A stretch of DNA of 52,322 nucleotides from an uncultured Acidobacteriota bacterium (GTDB taxonomy: Bacteria > Acidobacteriota > Terriglobia > Terriglobales > CAINCZ01): assembly GCA_903847195.1 (NCBI GenBank), contig CAINCZ010000169.1:1-52322 (forward strand). The letters are read 5' to 3'. The position numbers were made by a program, and so were the translations under genes. This document shows positions 1 through 8,283 of this stretch, one piece after another. The notes beneath the pieces are model-generated. The model worked only from the letters and a program-made list of their open reading frames with translations. It made no database searches and was not told where the DNA came from. Numbering within the stretch: the stretch's first letter is position 1; each line of letters begins with the position of its first letter.

Positions 1-1068
1 CCGCAGCGCTTTCGCTCGATCGTGGCCATCAACTATCCCGGCTGGCTGGAAGACCAGCTGCATGAGTTGCGGCTGCCCTGCCATCGCATTGCGTGGGACC
101 ACTGGTACGACTTAAAACTGCCGCGCGCGCTGGCCCGCCTGGTCGCGGCCGAAGGGGTTGACCTGATTCATTCGCACCTGCCGGACCAGAATTTCTTTGC
201 CTGTGTTGCCGGCATGCTGAGCAAGTGCCCGACGGTAGCTACTTATCACGGACCGGTCGAATTTAAAGACTCCGGCAAACTGCGCAACGCCTTAAAGCTC
301 AAGTTCGTGAAGCGGCAGGCGGCCGCCGTTTCCGTAGTTTGCTCCCGCGTCGAGCAGATGCTGCTGGAGATGGGGTTCGCGCCTGACCGCCTTCAACTCA
401 TCTACAACGGCATACGGCCGGAAAAGTACGAACTGTCCCGCACCGGCGCACTGAGAGCCGAGTTGGGCCTGAGTGCCGGAGTACCTCTCATCGGCATGGT
501 CGGCAATATCCGGCTCACGAAGGGGCACGAGTACTTCATTCGCGCAGCGCACCTCATTTCTCAGGAGCATCCCGAAGCGTTCTTTGTGATCAGCGGCGAC
601 GGCCACGAAAAGCTGTCTCCGCCGCTCTACCGGCTGGTCGATGAACTGGGATTGAACGACCGCCTGAAATTTTTGGGTTTTCGACAGGATGTACCCCAAT
701 TACTCGCCGAGATGGACCTCTTCGTGCTCCCTTCCACCAGTGAAGGATTCCCATTAGTGGTGCTCGAAGCTATGGCCGCAGGCAAACCAGTTATCGGCAC
801 TCGCTGCGGCGGGGTGGAAGAGATGATCACGCACGGTCAGGACGGCCTTTTGGTTCAGGTGGCCGACCCCACCGGGTTGGCCAGCAGCATTTCGTGCCTG
901 TTAAACGACCCGTCCCGCTCGGCGGCACTGGGACTGCAGGCCGGCCGGAGTGTGCGGGAAAAGTTTTCCGTAGGCGCGATGATCGAGCACTACGAGCGTC
1001 TTTACGAGCGGTGCACCAGGCGGGTCTCCCCCGCAGTGGACCTCAAGAGCGCCGAGGGCTGCCAATGA
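1..1068 (+). CDS. Family 4 glycosyltransferase, 5' truncated by the window edge
   Basis: Transfers a sugar from an activated donor during EPS assembly, probably at the cytoplasmic face of the membrane. The frame is open from base 1. The first possible internal start is GTG at 22, but the protein there begins in the middle of the usual N-terminal Rossmann domain and lacks the glycine-rich donor-site loop, so the true start lies upstream. The C-terminal GT-B half is complete: the GMVGNIRLTKGHEYFI segment opens the second Rossmann domain, and the E-x7-E donor-binding region follows at STSEGFPLVVLEAMAAGKPV. The stop overlaps the next ATG (ATGA), so the genes are translationally coupled. The acceptor sugar cannot be told from sequence. 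Confidence 0.9.
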   Translation, partial: PQRFRSIVAINYPGWLEDQLHELRLPCHRIAWDHWYDLKLPRALARLVAAEGVDLIHSHLPDQNFFACVAGMLSKCPTVATYHGPVEFKDSGKLRNALKLKFVKRQAAAVSVVCSRVEQMLLEMGFAPDRLQLIYNGIRPEKYELSRTGALRAELGLSAGVPLIGMVGNIRLTKGHEYFIRAAHLISQEHPEAFFVISGDGHEKLSPPLYRLVDELGLNDRLKFLGFRQDVPQLLAEMDLFVLPSTSEGFPLVVLEAMAAGKPVIGTRCGGVEEMITHGQDGLLVQVADPTGLASSISCLLNDPSRSAALGLQAGRSVREKFSVGAMIEHYERLYERCTRRVSPAVDLKSAEGCQ

Positions 1069-1832
1069 TCGCCTACGGAGCCTTACATATTCATTCGAAC
1101 TTCTCCCGCGATGGCCTGTGGTCTGTCGCCGAAGTGGCGAGCTTCTTTCGCCGCCGTGGGTACCAGTTTGCCTGCCTCGCCGAGCACTCCGATGACATGG
1201 ATGAAGCGAAGACCGAGCAGCTGCGCGCTGCTTGTGAGGCGCTCTCCAGCCCTGATTTCCGGCTGATTCCCGGCATTGAGTACAACTGCTGCTCGAAGCT
1301 GCACATCGCCGGTTTCGGCTGCTCATCGCTTCTCGGACACTCCGAGCCCGTCAGGACCGCCCATGCGATTCGCGATGGCGGCGGCTTTGCCGTGCTGGCC
1401 CATCCGAGCCGGATCAAGTGGCGCGCTTCGAGCGAAACGCTCAAGGCTGTAAACGCGGTGGAGGCATGGAACGTCCGCCACGACGGCGAGTTCCTGCCTT
1501 GTGTCCAGACTCTGGACTTTTTTCTGGAGTCCAAACAGACGAACCCTGAACTGCTCGCCATCGCCGGGCTCGATCTGCACGCCCGGAAGGCCTTCTACCC
1601 TGCAAAGGTGCGGGTAACCGTGGAAAGGCTGGATGACGCCGCGATTCTCGCCGGCCTGGTGAAGGGTGCCTACGCGATCGAGAGTCCCCTTTGGAGCCTG
1701 CCGGCCCAGGGCAGTTGCGGGATGGGGCGGGCCAGCGTCCGTCCGCTGCGGGCGGTGCTGGACCAGGCGCGTTCCGCGCGCGATGGCATTGCGCCTCTAA
1801 TCAGCAAGTTTGTCAAAGCGGAGGGCGTGTGA
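1065..1832 (+). CDS. PHP-domain metal-dependent phosphoesterase-like protein
   Basis: A 255-residue protein of the PHP superfamily (polymerase and histidinol phosphatase), which hydrolyses phosphoesters with a metal cluster. The start overlaps the upstream glycosyltransferase stop in ATGA. Metal-ligand motifs are visible: H-x-H at residues 8-10 (LHIHSNFSRDG), AEHSDD near 42-47, GIEYN near 70, AHPSR near 110 and GLDLHARKAF near 170. The C-terminus is less conserved. Its place inside a glycosyltransferase operon suggests a job in polysaccharide metabolism, such as removing phosphate from a sugar or lipid intermediate or a regulatory role. The substrate is unknown. Confidence 0.82.
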   Translation: MIAYGALHIHSNFSRDGLWSVAEVASFFRRRGYQFACLAEHSDDMDEAKTEQLRAACEALSSPDFRLIPGIEYNCCSKLHIAGFGCSSLLGHSEPVRTAHAIRDGGGFAVLAHPSRIKWRASSETLKAVNAVEAWNVRHDGEFLPCVQTLDFFLESKQTNPELLAIAGLDLHARKAFYPAKVRVTVERLDDAAILAGLVKGAYAIESPLWSLPAQGSCGMGRASVRPLRAVLDQARSARDGIAPLISKFVKAEGV

Positions 1833-2956
1833 ACGCATTCCAGTGGCTATTCTGGATCGCGCTGGCATTCTGCCTGTATACCCTCTTTGGATATGCCGCC
1901 GCCTTATTCGTGCTTGGCAAGTTCTGTCGCCGGAATCGCCTTCGCCAGCCGATCGAGCCTACGGTCTCGATGCTGATTGCGGTACGCGGCGGCAATGGAG
2001 TAATCGAGCAGAAGCTCAAGAACTGTATCGAACTGGATTACCCGGCCGATCGCCTTGAGATCATCATCGCCTGCGACGGAGAATCTCCCGCAGTGGAAAA
2101 AGCGGTTGAGGCGCTGGCGAGCCCGCAGGTGAGGCTGGTGACAACCGCTGCGTTCGGAAAGTCCTTCGCCCTGGGTGCCGCGCTGGAAATCGCCACCGGC
2201 GAGATAGTCGTCTTCACCGATATTGGCGTCACGCTCGACACGAATGGCATACGCGAGATCGTCAGCAACTTCGCGGATGCGAAGGTCGGCTGCGTCAGCA
2301 GCGAAGATGTTACGGCGAGTTCTCCCGGCAACGCGGAACCTGCGTATATCTCGTTTGACATGCGCCTGCGCCGCATGGAGTCCAGTATCTGCTCGCTCGT
2401 CAACGCCAGCGGCTCGTTTTTCGCCGCTCGCCGCGAGTTGTGCCGCAACTGGGACACAACCATGAGCAGCGACTTTTTTATTCCCCTGCGCTGCATTGAG
2501 GCGGGATTTGAGGTCGTCACCGACCCCAATGCACGGGGCTACATCGGCTCCGTCAAGGCCAACCAGGAGTTCGCGCGCAAGGTGCGCACCATCGTGCATG
2601 GACTCGGCGTGCTCTTCAGCCACGCGCGGCTGCTCAACCCGTTTGTGCACGGGCTGGTGGCGTGGGAACTGGCCAGCCACAAGCTCTTCCGCTGGCTGCT
2701 GCCATGGGGACTGCTGGTGCTGCTAATTTCCAACCTCTTGATCTGGAATCACGGATGGTTCTATCAGGCAGCCCTGATCGCTCAGGTCGCCATCCTCGGC
2801 TGTGGCGCGCTCGCGCTCCTGTGGCAACCGCTGCGCAACCTCGGGCCGTTTCAGCTTGTCGGATTCGTGCTGCTGGGAAACATCGCCACAATAAAAGCCT
2901 GGTGGAAATATCTGAACGGGGAGCGATACATCAGTTGGCAGCCGAGCCGCCGTTAG
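1829..2956 (+). CDS. Membrane-bound family 2 glycosyltransferase
   Basis: A 375-residue processive-type GT2. It has one N-terminal membrane segment (about residues 4-27), the GT-A fold with a donor-site start at VSMLIAVRGG, an acidic ACDGES motif and a DxD-like VFTDIG motif, then SSDFF and about three C-terminal membrane helices. It probably polymerises or starts a polysaccharide on the membrane. The start chosen is GTG at 1829, which overlaps the PHP stop as GTGTGA. A longer reading upstream would run through the PHP gene. It is the last gene of the 5' plus-strand run and converges with the FemAB-like gene, 16 bp away. Confidence 0.88.
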   Translation: MNAFQWLFWIALAFCLYTLFGYAAALFVLGKFCRRNRLRQPIEPTVSMLIAVRGGNGVIEQKLKNCIELDYPADRLEIIIACDGESPAVEKAVEALASPQVRLVTTAAFGKSFALGAALEIATGEIVVFTDIGVTLDTNGIREIVSNFADAKVGCVSSEDVTASSPGNAEPAYISFDMRLRRMESSICSLVNASGSFFAARRELCRNWDTTMSSDFFIPLRCIEAGFEVVTDPNARGYIGSVKANQEFARKVRTIVHGLGVLFSHARLLNPFVHGLVAWELASHKLFRWLLPWGLLVLLISNLLIWNHGWFYQAALIAQVAILGCGALALLWQPLRNLGPFQLVGFVLLGNIATIKAWWKYLNGERYISWQPSRR

Positions 2957-2972
2957 ATGTTGGACGCGAAGC

Positions 2973-4007
2973 TCACGGAAGGTTTTTCACGATATGCGGA
3001 CCCAAAACCTTACTAATTCCGAGTGGCAACTTCTTCCAGAGGCGAACCGCCAACTGGTACTTGGGATTGTTCGGGTCCAGGTCTCCCGCCTTGCTTCCGT
3101 CCGCTGCCCAGTGCGCCCAGTAGAGAGGCACATCCTCGGTATCCCAGAGTTGCTTGAACTTGTGCGTGCCGCTGTCGCGCGTGGACCGTCCCAAGTCCAG
3201 CCAGCGGAACCCTCTTTCGCCGGCGACTTTCAGGTTGGTCCAGTAGAGCAGCATGTTCGGCTGGAGCGAAAGAAAGTCCCAGTTCGAGCACATCCAGGTC
3301 GCTTCCATCGTATCGCGGAACGAGAGCAGCAGCGCGGCAGCAACCGGCTCACGCTCACGGCGCACCATCACGATTTCGCTGTCCTGCGGAAAAGCCCGGA
3401 GAATCTCGGAGAAGAACCGCTTGGCGTATACCGGAGTTCCCAGGTCGCGCATATTGCGGGCGTAGAGCTCATAAAAATCGTCGAGTGCAGCTGCGCCCTC
3501 CACCGCCGAGTTGAGGCCGGATTTGGTGGCCTTGTTGACCTTGCGCCGGTTGTTCCCGTCCAGCGACTTCCACATCGCGTCCACGTCCGATGCGACCGCG
3601 CGCACACTGGCGACTTTGTGTTCTCCCAGCGGCAGATCGAGGTCGCAATGGGCGCGGTAACGCAACTGCAGATAACGCGCATGGCTCCTGCGGACAAGTT
3701 CGATCGCATGGGCGACCAGGGCACGCTCAACCTCGATGGAATCCGCCAGGGCGCCTCCGGCGTTCAGGAACGGCAGCGAGGTGAAAAAGCTCCCAAATAT
3801 CACGCTCTTCTGCCACGCCAGCGGCAGCAGGCCGACCACGCGGTCCGCCTCTCTGGCCAGCAGGTAGAAGGTGCGATGTCCGAAAGCGTTTTCAATTACC
3901 GTCTTCCAGGCCCAGCGGTGACAGTGCGTCGCACGGGGGTGCTGCGCCACATAGGCGTCCCACGTAGCCTGCATTTCTGGTCCAGCGGAAATAATGGTCA
4001 GAGACAT
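2973..4007 (-). CDS. FemAB-like GNAT protein, exosortase/PEP-CTERM-associated type
   Basis: A 344-residue protein with a FemAB/BioF2-type acetyltransferase fold. Family members near exosortase loci are annotated as XrtA-system-associated FemAB proteins. Proteins of this fold transfer aminoacyl or acyl groups to glycan or peptide amines. Visible landmarks are the N-terminal HPRATHCHRWAWKTVIENAF stretch, LLPLAWQKS, the basic NNRRKVNKATKSGL segment near 155 and the C-terminal GERGFRWLDLGRS block typical of the second GNAT lobe. It lies alone on the minus strand between two plus-strand glycosyltransferase runs. A role in modifying the EPS or a lipid carrier is inferred from location only. Confidence 0.82.
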   Translation of the reverse strand: MSLTIISAGPEMQATWDAYVAQHPRATHCHRWAWKTVIENAFGHRTFYLLAREADRVVGLLPLAWQKSVIFGSFFTSLPFLNAGGALADSIEVERALVAHAIELVRRSHARYLQLRYRAHCDLDLPLGEHKVASVRAVASDVDAMWKSLDGNNRRKVNKATKSGLNSAVEGAAALDDFYELYARNMRDLGTPVYAKRFFSEILRAFPQDSEIVMVRREREPVAAALLLSFRDTMEATWMCSNWDFLSLQPNMLLYWTNLKVAGERGFRWLDLGRSTRDSGTHKFKQLWDTEDVPLYWAHWAADGSKAGDLDPNNPKYQLAVRLWKKLPLGISKVLGPHIVKNLP

Positions 4008-4123
4008 TTTCTAGCTCAGCCGGGCAGGACGTTCGCTGATGCTCAAGCTTCCGACCGCAGGCAGCAACCCGAGCGGAATGGTAACACACGGCACTCATGC
4101 CTGCGTGCCGAGGATCGAAGTTC

Positions 4124-5347
4124 ATGACTCTTTCTTTGCAACAATCGACGGCCAGCGCCCTGCTCCACCCACACCTGTATGCCCGTGCGCAGGCAGAAGG
4201 CGCTCCGCAGCGCGCTTCGGTTTGTCACCTCATTTCGGGCGATCGTTGGGCGGGTGCGGAATCACAGGCGGCCGGACTGCTGCGAGCGCTGTCTGACCGG
4301 CAGGACGTCCAGGTTTCGGCCATCGTCCTGAACGAAGGACGGCTGGCGGAAGAACTTCGCCATATGGATATAGAGGTCTCCGTCATACCGGAAGACCAGA
4401 ACAGCTTCCGGGAGATCTTGTCGAAAGCCGAGCGCATTCTGCGTCAGCAGCAGCCCGAAGTACTGCACTCCCATCGCTATAAAGAGAACCTGCTCTCCCT
4501 GCTGCTCGCCCGACGCTGCGGCGTGCCTTTCACGGTTCGCACGCAGCACGGTTTTCCCGAACCGTTTCAGGGTCTCAGCAACTTGCGCCACACCGCGCTG
4601 CAACTGCTGGATCGCGTGACCGGGAGGCTTTGGGCGGACCTCGTGATCGGCGTCAGCACAGAAATGATGCCGCGATTACGTTGCACCTATGGCCGCCGTG
4701 CAGTGCGCGTGCGGAATGGAATCGATTTGAGCGCGGTTCATTCAACCTTGAGCCGCGAGCAGGCCCGCATAAAACTCGGCCTACCGGCAAGCGCCCCCGT
4801 CATCGGCCTGGTGGGCAGGCTGGAACCAATCAAGCGTGGCGACCTCTTTCTGCACTCGGCGTCGCTGTTCAAGCAGGACGTTCCGGAGGCACATTTTGTC
4901 ATCGTCGGGTCGGGAAGCCAGAAGCACCTGCTGAAGCATCAGGCAGCGACCGCAGGGCTCGGCGATTGCACGCATTTCCTTGGACACCGGGAAGATGTTT
5001 ACGACGTCCTCAAGGCGCTCGACGTTCTCGTAATTTGCTCCGATCATGAGGGGCTGCCGATCGGACTGCTGGAGGCGCTCTGGCTTGGCGTTCCGGTGGT
5101 GGCGCGCGGCGTAGGCGGCATCCTCGAGGTGCTGGGCAACGACGACTGCGGGTTGGTGACCACCTCGAGTCCGGAACACATAGCTCATGCCTGCCACAGA
5201 ATCCTGCACGACAGCGTGTTGCGTGGTCACCTGCGGCGCAATGCTGAAAGGCGGGTGTTTGAGGAGTATTCCCTGCCCTGGAGCGCCGATGGTGTCGTCT
5301 ATCTGTATCGGGAACTCATCCTGAAGGGGCAAATGGAAAACGCATGA
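4124..5347 (+). CDS. Family 4 glycosyltransferase
   Basis: A 407-residue GT-B enzyme. The N-terminal domain carries the donor/acceptor loop HLISGDRWAGAESQAAGLL. The C-terminal Rossmann domain begins at VIGLVGRLEPIKRGDLFL, and the E-x7-E element is in SDHEGLPIGLLEALWLGVPV. I take the ATG at 4124 because a purine-rich GAGGATCGAAG precedes it. An in-frame ATG at 4097 would add nine residues but has no ribosome binding site. The stop overlaps the start of the next gene. It likely adds one sugar to the lipid-linked EPS repeat unit. Confidence 0.88.
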   Translation: MTLSLQQSTASALLHPHLYARAQAEGAPQRASVCHLISGDRWAGAESQAAGLLRALSDRQDVQVSAIVLNEGRLAEELRHMDIEVSVIPEDQNSFREILSKAERILRQQQPEVLHSHRYKENLLSLLLARRCGVPFTVRTQHGFPEPFQGLSNLRHTALQLLDRVTGRLWADLVIGVSTEMMPRLRCTYGRRAVRVRNGIDLSAVHSTLSREQARIKLGLPASAPVIGLVGRLEPIKRGDLFLHSASLFKQDVPEAHFVIVGSGSQKHLLKHQAATAGLGDCTHFLGHREDVYDVLKALDVLVICSDHEGLPIGLLEALWLGVPVVARGVGGILEVLGNDDCGLVTTSSPEHIAHACHRILHDSVLRGHLRRNAERRVFEEYSLPWSADGVVYLYRELILKGQMENA

Positions 5348-6591
5348 TGGACCTGATCTGGTTGTCGCATTTTATTCCGTTTCCGGTGCGCGGCGGTGCG
5401 ACCCAACGCAGCTACAACCTGCTGCGGCAGGCGGCAAGACATTTTCGGATCACACTCGTCGCATTCAACCGCCCCGAACAGCCGCCGGAGATGTTGGCCG
5501 CGAGCAGGAGAGAGTTCGCGAGCTTCTGCCATCGGGTCGAGTTCCTGGAACTTCCGTTCGCGTGGAAGGGCCTGCATTGGTGGACCAACCTGGCGATGGC
5601 GCCTTTTTCTTCTGACCCCGTCTCGGTGCTGGCGTACCGCTCCCGGCAGATCGAAGAACGCTGGCGCGGCATCCTTTCGCAATTCCAGGATGCCGTCGTT
5701 CACATCGACAGTTCCGACCTCGCCGCACTGGTCGGCTGCGCGCAGCAGTTTCCGGTCGTAATCAATCACCACAATTGCGAATCGGCGATGCTGCAGCGCA
5801 GGGCATCACTCGAGCGGAACCCGCTCAAACGCTGGGTGCTGAAAGGGCAAGCCGAGAAGCAAACCGACCTGGAAGCGAAGCTGCTGGATCGCATCGCGGT
5901 AAACCTGACGGTCTCTGGCGAAGACGCCGCTTCGCTGGCTGAAGTCAATCCCGAGGCGGTATGTCGGGTAGTGGATAACGGCACCGACACGGACTTCTTT
6001 CACCCCGCCCACGAGCTGATCGAAGAAAACACAATCGTCTTTGCCGGATCCTTGCGCTGGTATCCGAATCAGTCGGGCCTCATGTACTTTGACCGCGAAG
6101 TGTGGCCGCTGCTGAAGGCACGGTGCCCCGGCATTCGCTTCATCGTCACCGGCCAGAAGCCGCCGAAGTTTCTGGCGGATTGGGCAATGTCGGATCCCCA
6201 GATCATCTTCGTCCCGGGCCCAGAAGACATACGCCCACTCATCGCGCGGGGCGCGGTATATGTTTGCCCGATCATCGACGGCGGCGGGTCTAGGCTCAAA
6301 CTGCTGGACGCGATGTCCATGGGTAAGGCGATTGTGACCACGCAGATCGGCGCGGAGGGATTGCGCACCGGTGATGGCGTTCACCTGATGACCGCGCACA
6401 ACCCGCTGCAGTTCGCCGAGATGGTTCAGGCGCTGCTGGCCGATGCCGGCAAGCGGCGCTCTCTTGGCACTGCGGCGCGCCGCTGGGTTACCGAAGAATA
6501 CAGTTGGCCAGTAATCGGGGAGCGCCTGCTTGAGGCCTATGATCTCGCGCTCCGGCTTCACGATCGAGAGCGGCCGCAAATGGCCGGCTGA
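5344..6591 (+). CDS. Family 4 glycosyltransferase, TIGR03087-like (exosortase/EPS associated)
   Basis: A 415-residue GT-B enzyme. The N-terminus (WLSHFIPFPVRGGATQRSYN) and the C-terminal pattern (FAGSLRWYPNQSGLMYFDRE, then PIIDGGGSRLKLLDAMSMGK) match the glycosyltransferase group repeatedly found beside exosortase genes. The start ATGATG overlaps the preceding stop, so either Met could be used. It forms a coupled pair with the upstream glycosyltransferase. The closest relative within the window appears to be the minus-strand gene at 10582-11808, which shares the FTGNMSFPPNV / SPLISGGGIKNKVLEA layout. Confidence 0.88.
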   Translation: MMDLIWLSHFIPFPVRGGATQRSYNLLRQAARHFRITLVAFNRPEQPPEMLAASRREFASFCHRVEFLELPFAWKGLHWWTNLAMAPFSSDPVSVLAYRSRQIEERWRGILSQFQDAVVHIDSSDLAALVGCAQQFPVVINHHNCESAMLQRRASLERNPLKRWVLKGQAEKQTDLEAKLLDRIAVNLTVSGEDAASLAEVNPEAVCRVVDNGTDTDFFHPAHELIEENTIVFAGSLRWYPNQSGLMYFDREVWPLLKARCPGIRFIVTGQKPPKFLADWAMSDPQIIFVPGPEDIRPLIARGAVYVCPIIDGGGSRLKLLDAMSMGKAIVTTQIGAEGLRTGDGVHLMTAHNPLQFAEMVQALLADAGKRRSLGTAARRWVTEEYSWPVIGERLLEAYDLALRLHDRERPQMAG

Positions 6592-6639
6592 GTTCACAGT
6601 CAGACGGCAGACGAGCGCAAGGAATAGAAGTTCAATCAA

Positions 6640-8037
6640 GTGATTGTGGAGAAGTCAGCTTTGGCGACCGGCAATGTCTACCAGATGGCCACGACGGGCG
6701 GCGTAACTAAGCCGCAGCCCTCGCCATTTCTTGAGCGGTCCGACTGGGGATTGGACTTCATTGGACTGCTTGCCTACATCCTGGTCGAATACACGCGCCT
6801 GCCTACGATGTATCCCGTTCTGGCGCCGCTGCAACTCGGAAAGGTAACGCTGCTGCTGGCTATGCTCGGCGCGCTGGTTTCGCGCAAGCCTGAACTGGCT
6901 CGCGGTAACGGCATTCTGAAGGCGGCAATCGCCATGATTGGTGCGGGCGCTTGTCTGTCCGCCCTTAACGCTTATTACCGGGTGTTGCCCGTATCCGATC
7001 TCTGGAACATCCCCGAGCAGATCATCATCTTCTTCATCGTAGGCAGGTTTGTCACCAGCCGCTGGCGCGAGAAGGCCTTCTTTTTTCTGTTCCTGCTGCT
7101 GAATTTCAAGATCGCGCAGCACGGACTGCGCGTTTACTTCGTGGAGCATGCCCGCACCACCGACGAGATGGCCTTCGTGAAGTTCGGCATTATCGGCGGC
7201 GGCGGCGGATTCTACGACAACTCGGCCGACCTCGGCGTCGCCATGTGTGTGGTCTTCGGCCTGACCCTTGCCCTCATGCAGGCAAAGTCGGGCAAGAAGA
7301 GCCGTCTGTTTTATCTCATCTGCATGCTGGCGTTTGGTGCCCTGATCCTGGTCTGTGGCTCGCGCGGAGCCATTGTGGGCGGAGCCGCCGTCGTATTGAC
7401 AGCATGGATCAGAAGCCCCAGAAAAGCCTTAGCCATTCCGGTGCTGGGGTTGTTCATCCTTGGGTTGATCTTCCTGATGCCGCGGGCCAACCGCGAGCGC
7501 TTCGAGTCGGCTTCAAACTATAAGCAAGATCAGACGGCACTGCATCGGGTTTTGCTCTGGGGAGCCGGCATTCGCATGTGGTCCGACTATCCCGGGCTGG
7601 GAGTGGGCCCATCCAATTTTCAGTACGTTCGTGCCGCCGAATATCCTATTGGCGACCAAGAACTCGAGAAGCTCGCCTACGTCTGCCACAGCCAGTACAT
7701 CCAGATTCTGTCGGAACTGGGCGCCTTCGGCGCCATTGGATTTGTCATCCTTGTAGTCGCGTTCTTCCGCGTCAATTCCTCGATACGGCAGCGACTGCTC
7801 TCGCGCGGTGAAACTCGCCAATGTTGGGAGTACTGCATGGCGACGGGGCTTGACCTCGCCATGATCGGCTACCTGGTGAGCGGGGCATTCGTCTCGGTGT
7901 TCTGGTACCCGCATATCTGGCTGCTGAGCGGTCTGGCCGTCGGCCTGAACAGCGCAACCATCCTTAGACCCGGCGAAGCAGAGGGGAAGAAGACCGTCCC
8001 GGTTTACTACACTTCACTCCAGCCGATCAAGCGCTAA
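6640..8037 (+). CDS. O-antigen ligase/polymerase-like membrane protein (Wzy_C type)
   Basis: A 465-residue polytopic membrane protein with roughly ten hydrophobic helices. The conserved Wzy/WaaL-type region is visible: a large extracytoplasmic loop with GIRMWSDYPGLGVGPSNF, followed by the CHSQYIQILSELGAFGAIGF block, whose His and Glu are typical of the family. An Arg-rich SRGAIVGG motif precedes a mid-protein helix. It probably polymerises lipid-linked repeats or joins the polymer to an acceptor in the periplasm. The start is GTG at 6640, preceded by AGGAATAG. It is the last plus-strand EPS gene before the convergent operon. Confidence 0.85.
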   Translation: MIVEKSALATGNVYQMATTGGVTKPQPSPFLERSDWGLDFIGLLAYILVEYTRLPTMYPVLAPLQLGKVTLLLAMLGALVSRKPELARGNGILKAAIAMIGAGACLSALNAYYRVLPVSDLWNIPEQIIIFFIVGRFVTSRWREKAFFFLFLLLNFKIAQHGLRVYFVEHARTTDEMAFVKFGIIGGGGGFYDNSADLGVAMCVVFGLTLALMQAKSGKKSRLFYLICMLAFGALILVCGSRGAIVGGAAVVLTAWIRSPRKALAIPVLGLFILGLIFLMPRANRERFESASNYKQDQTALHRVLLWGAGIRMWSDYPGLGVGPSNFQYVRAAEYPIGDQELEKLAYVCHSQYIQILSELGAFGAIGFVILVVAFFRVNSSIRQRLLSRGETRQCWEYCMATGLDLAMIGYLVSGAFVSVFWYPHIWLLSGLAVGLNSATILRPGEAEGKKTVPVYYTSLQPIKR

Positions 8038-8166
8038 GCCTGGCCACACACAGGGGCCTCGGCTCTTAACGCTGGCATTATCGCAGCAGTGAATTATCAT
8101 CCGGCGAATCGCAGCGGCCGAATGCAACTGGCAGTAACGCGCACTTTCTTTGCGGTCGCCTGAGCT

Positions 8167-8199
8167 GGAAGAGGGCTGGCCCGTGGCCAGCCCTCTTCC
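8167..8199. terminator. Perfect 15-bp inverted repeat between convergent operons
   Basis: A 15-bp perfectly complementary stem (8167-8181 with 8185-8199) with a 3-base loop CGT. It lies in the 246-bp gap between two converging EPS operons (ends at 8037 and 8284). There is no T-run on either side, so it may act as a bidirectional terminator, an mRNA-stabilising 3' end, or a dispersed palindromic repeat. Confidence 0.55.
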
Positions 8200-8283
8200 A
8201 AAGCCTCAACATCGACCAGCGTTCATTCCGAGAAAGTGCGGGAAGCTCAGGGCACTGCCAACATGGTGGCCCACGGGTCCACT

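Noticed and set aside
2994..4127. 377-residue plus-strand open frame opposite the FemAB-like gene
   Set aside because: It is an antisense frame of a clear family member and has no recognisable motif.
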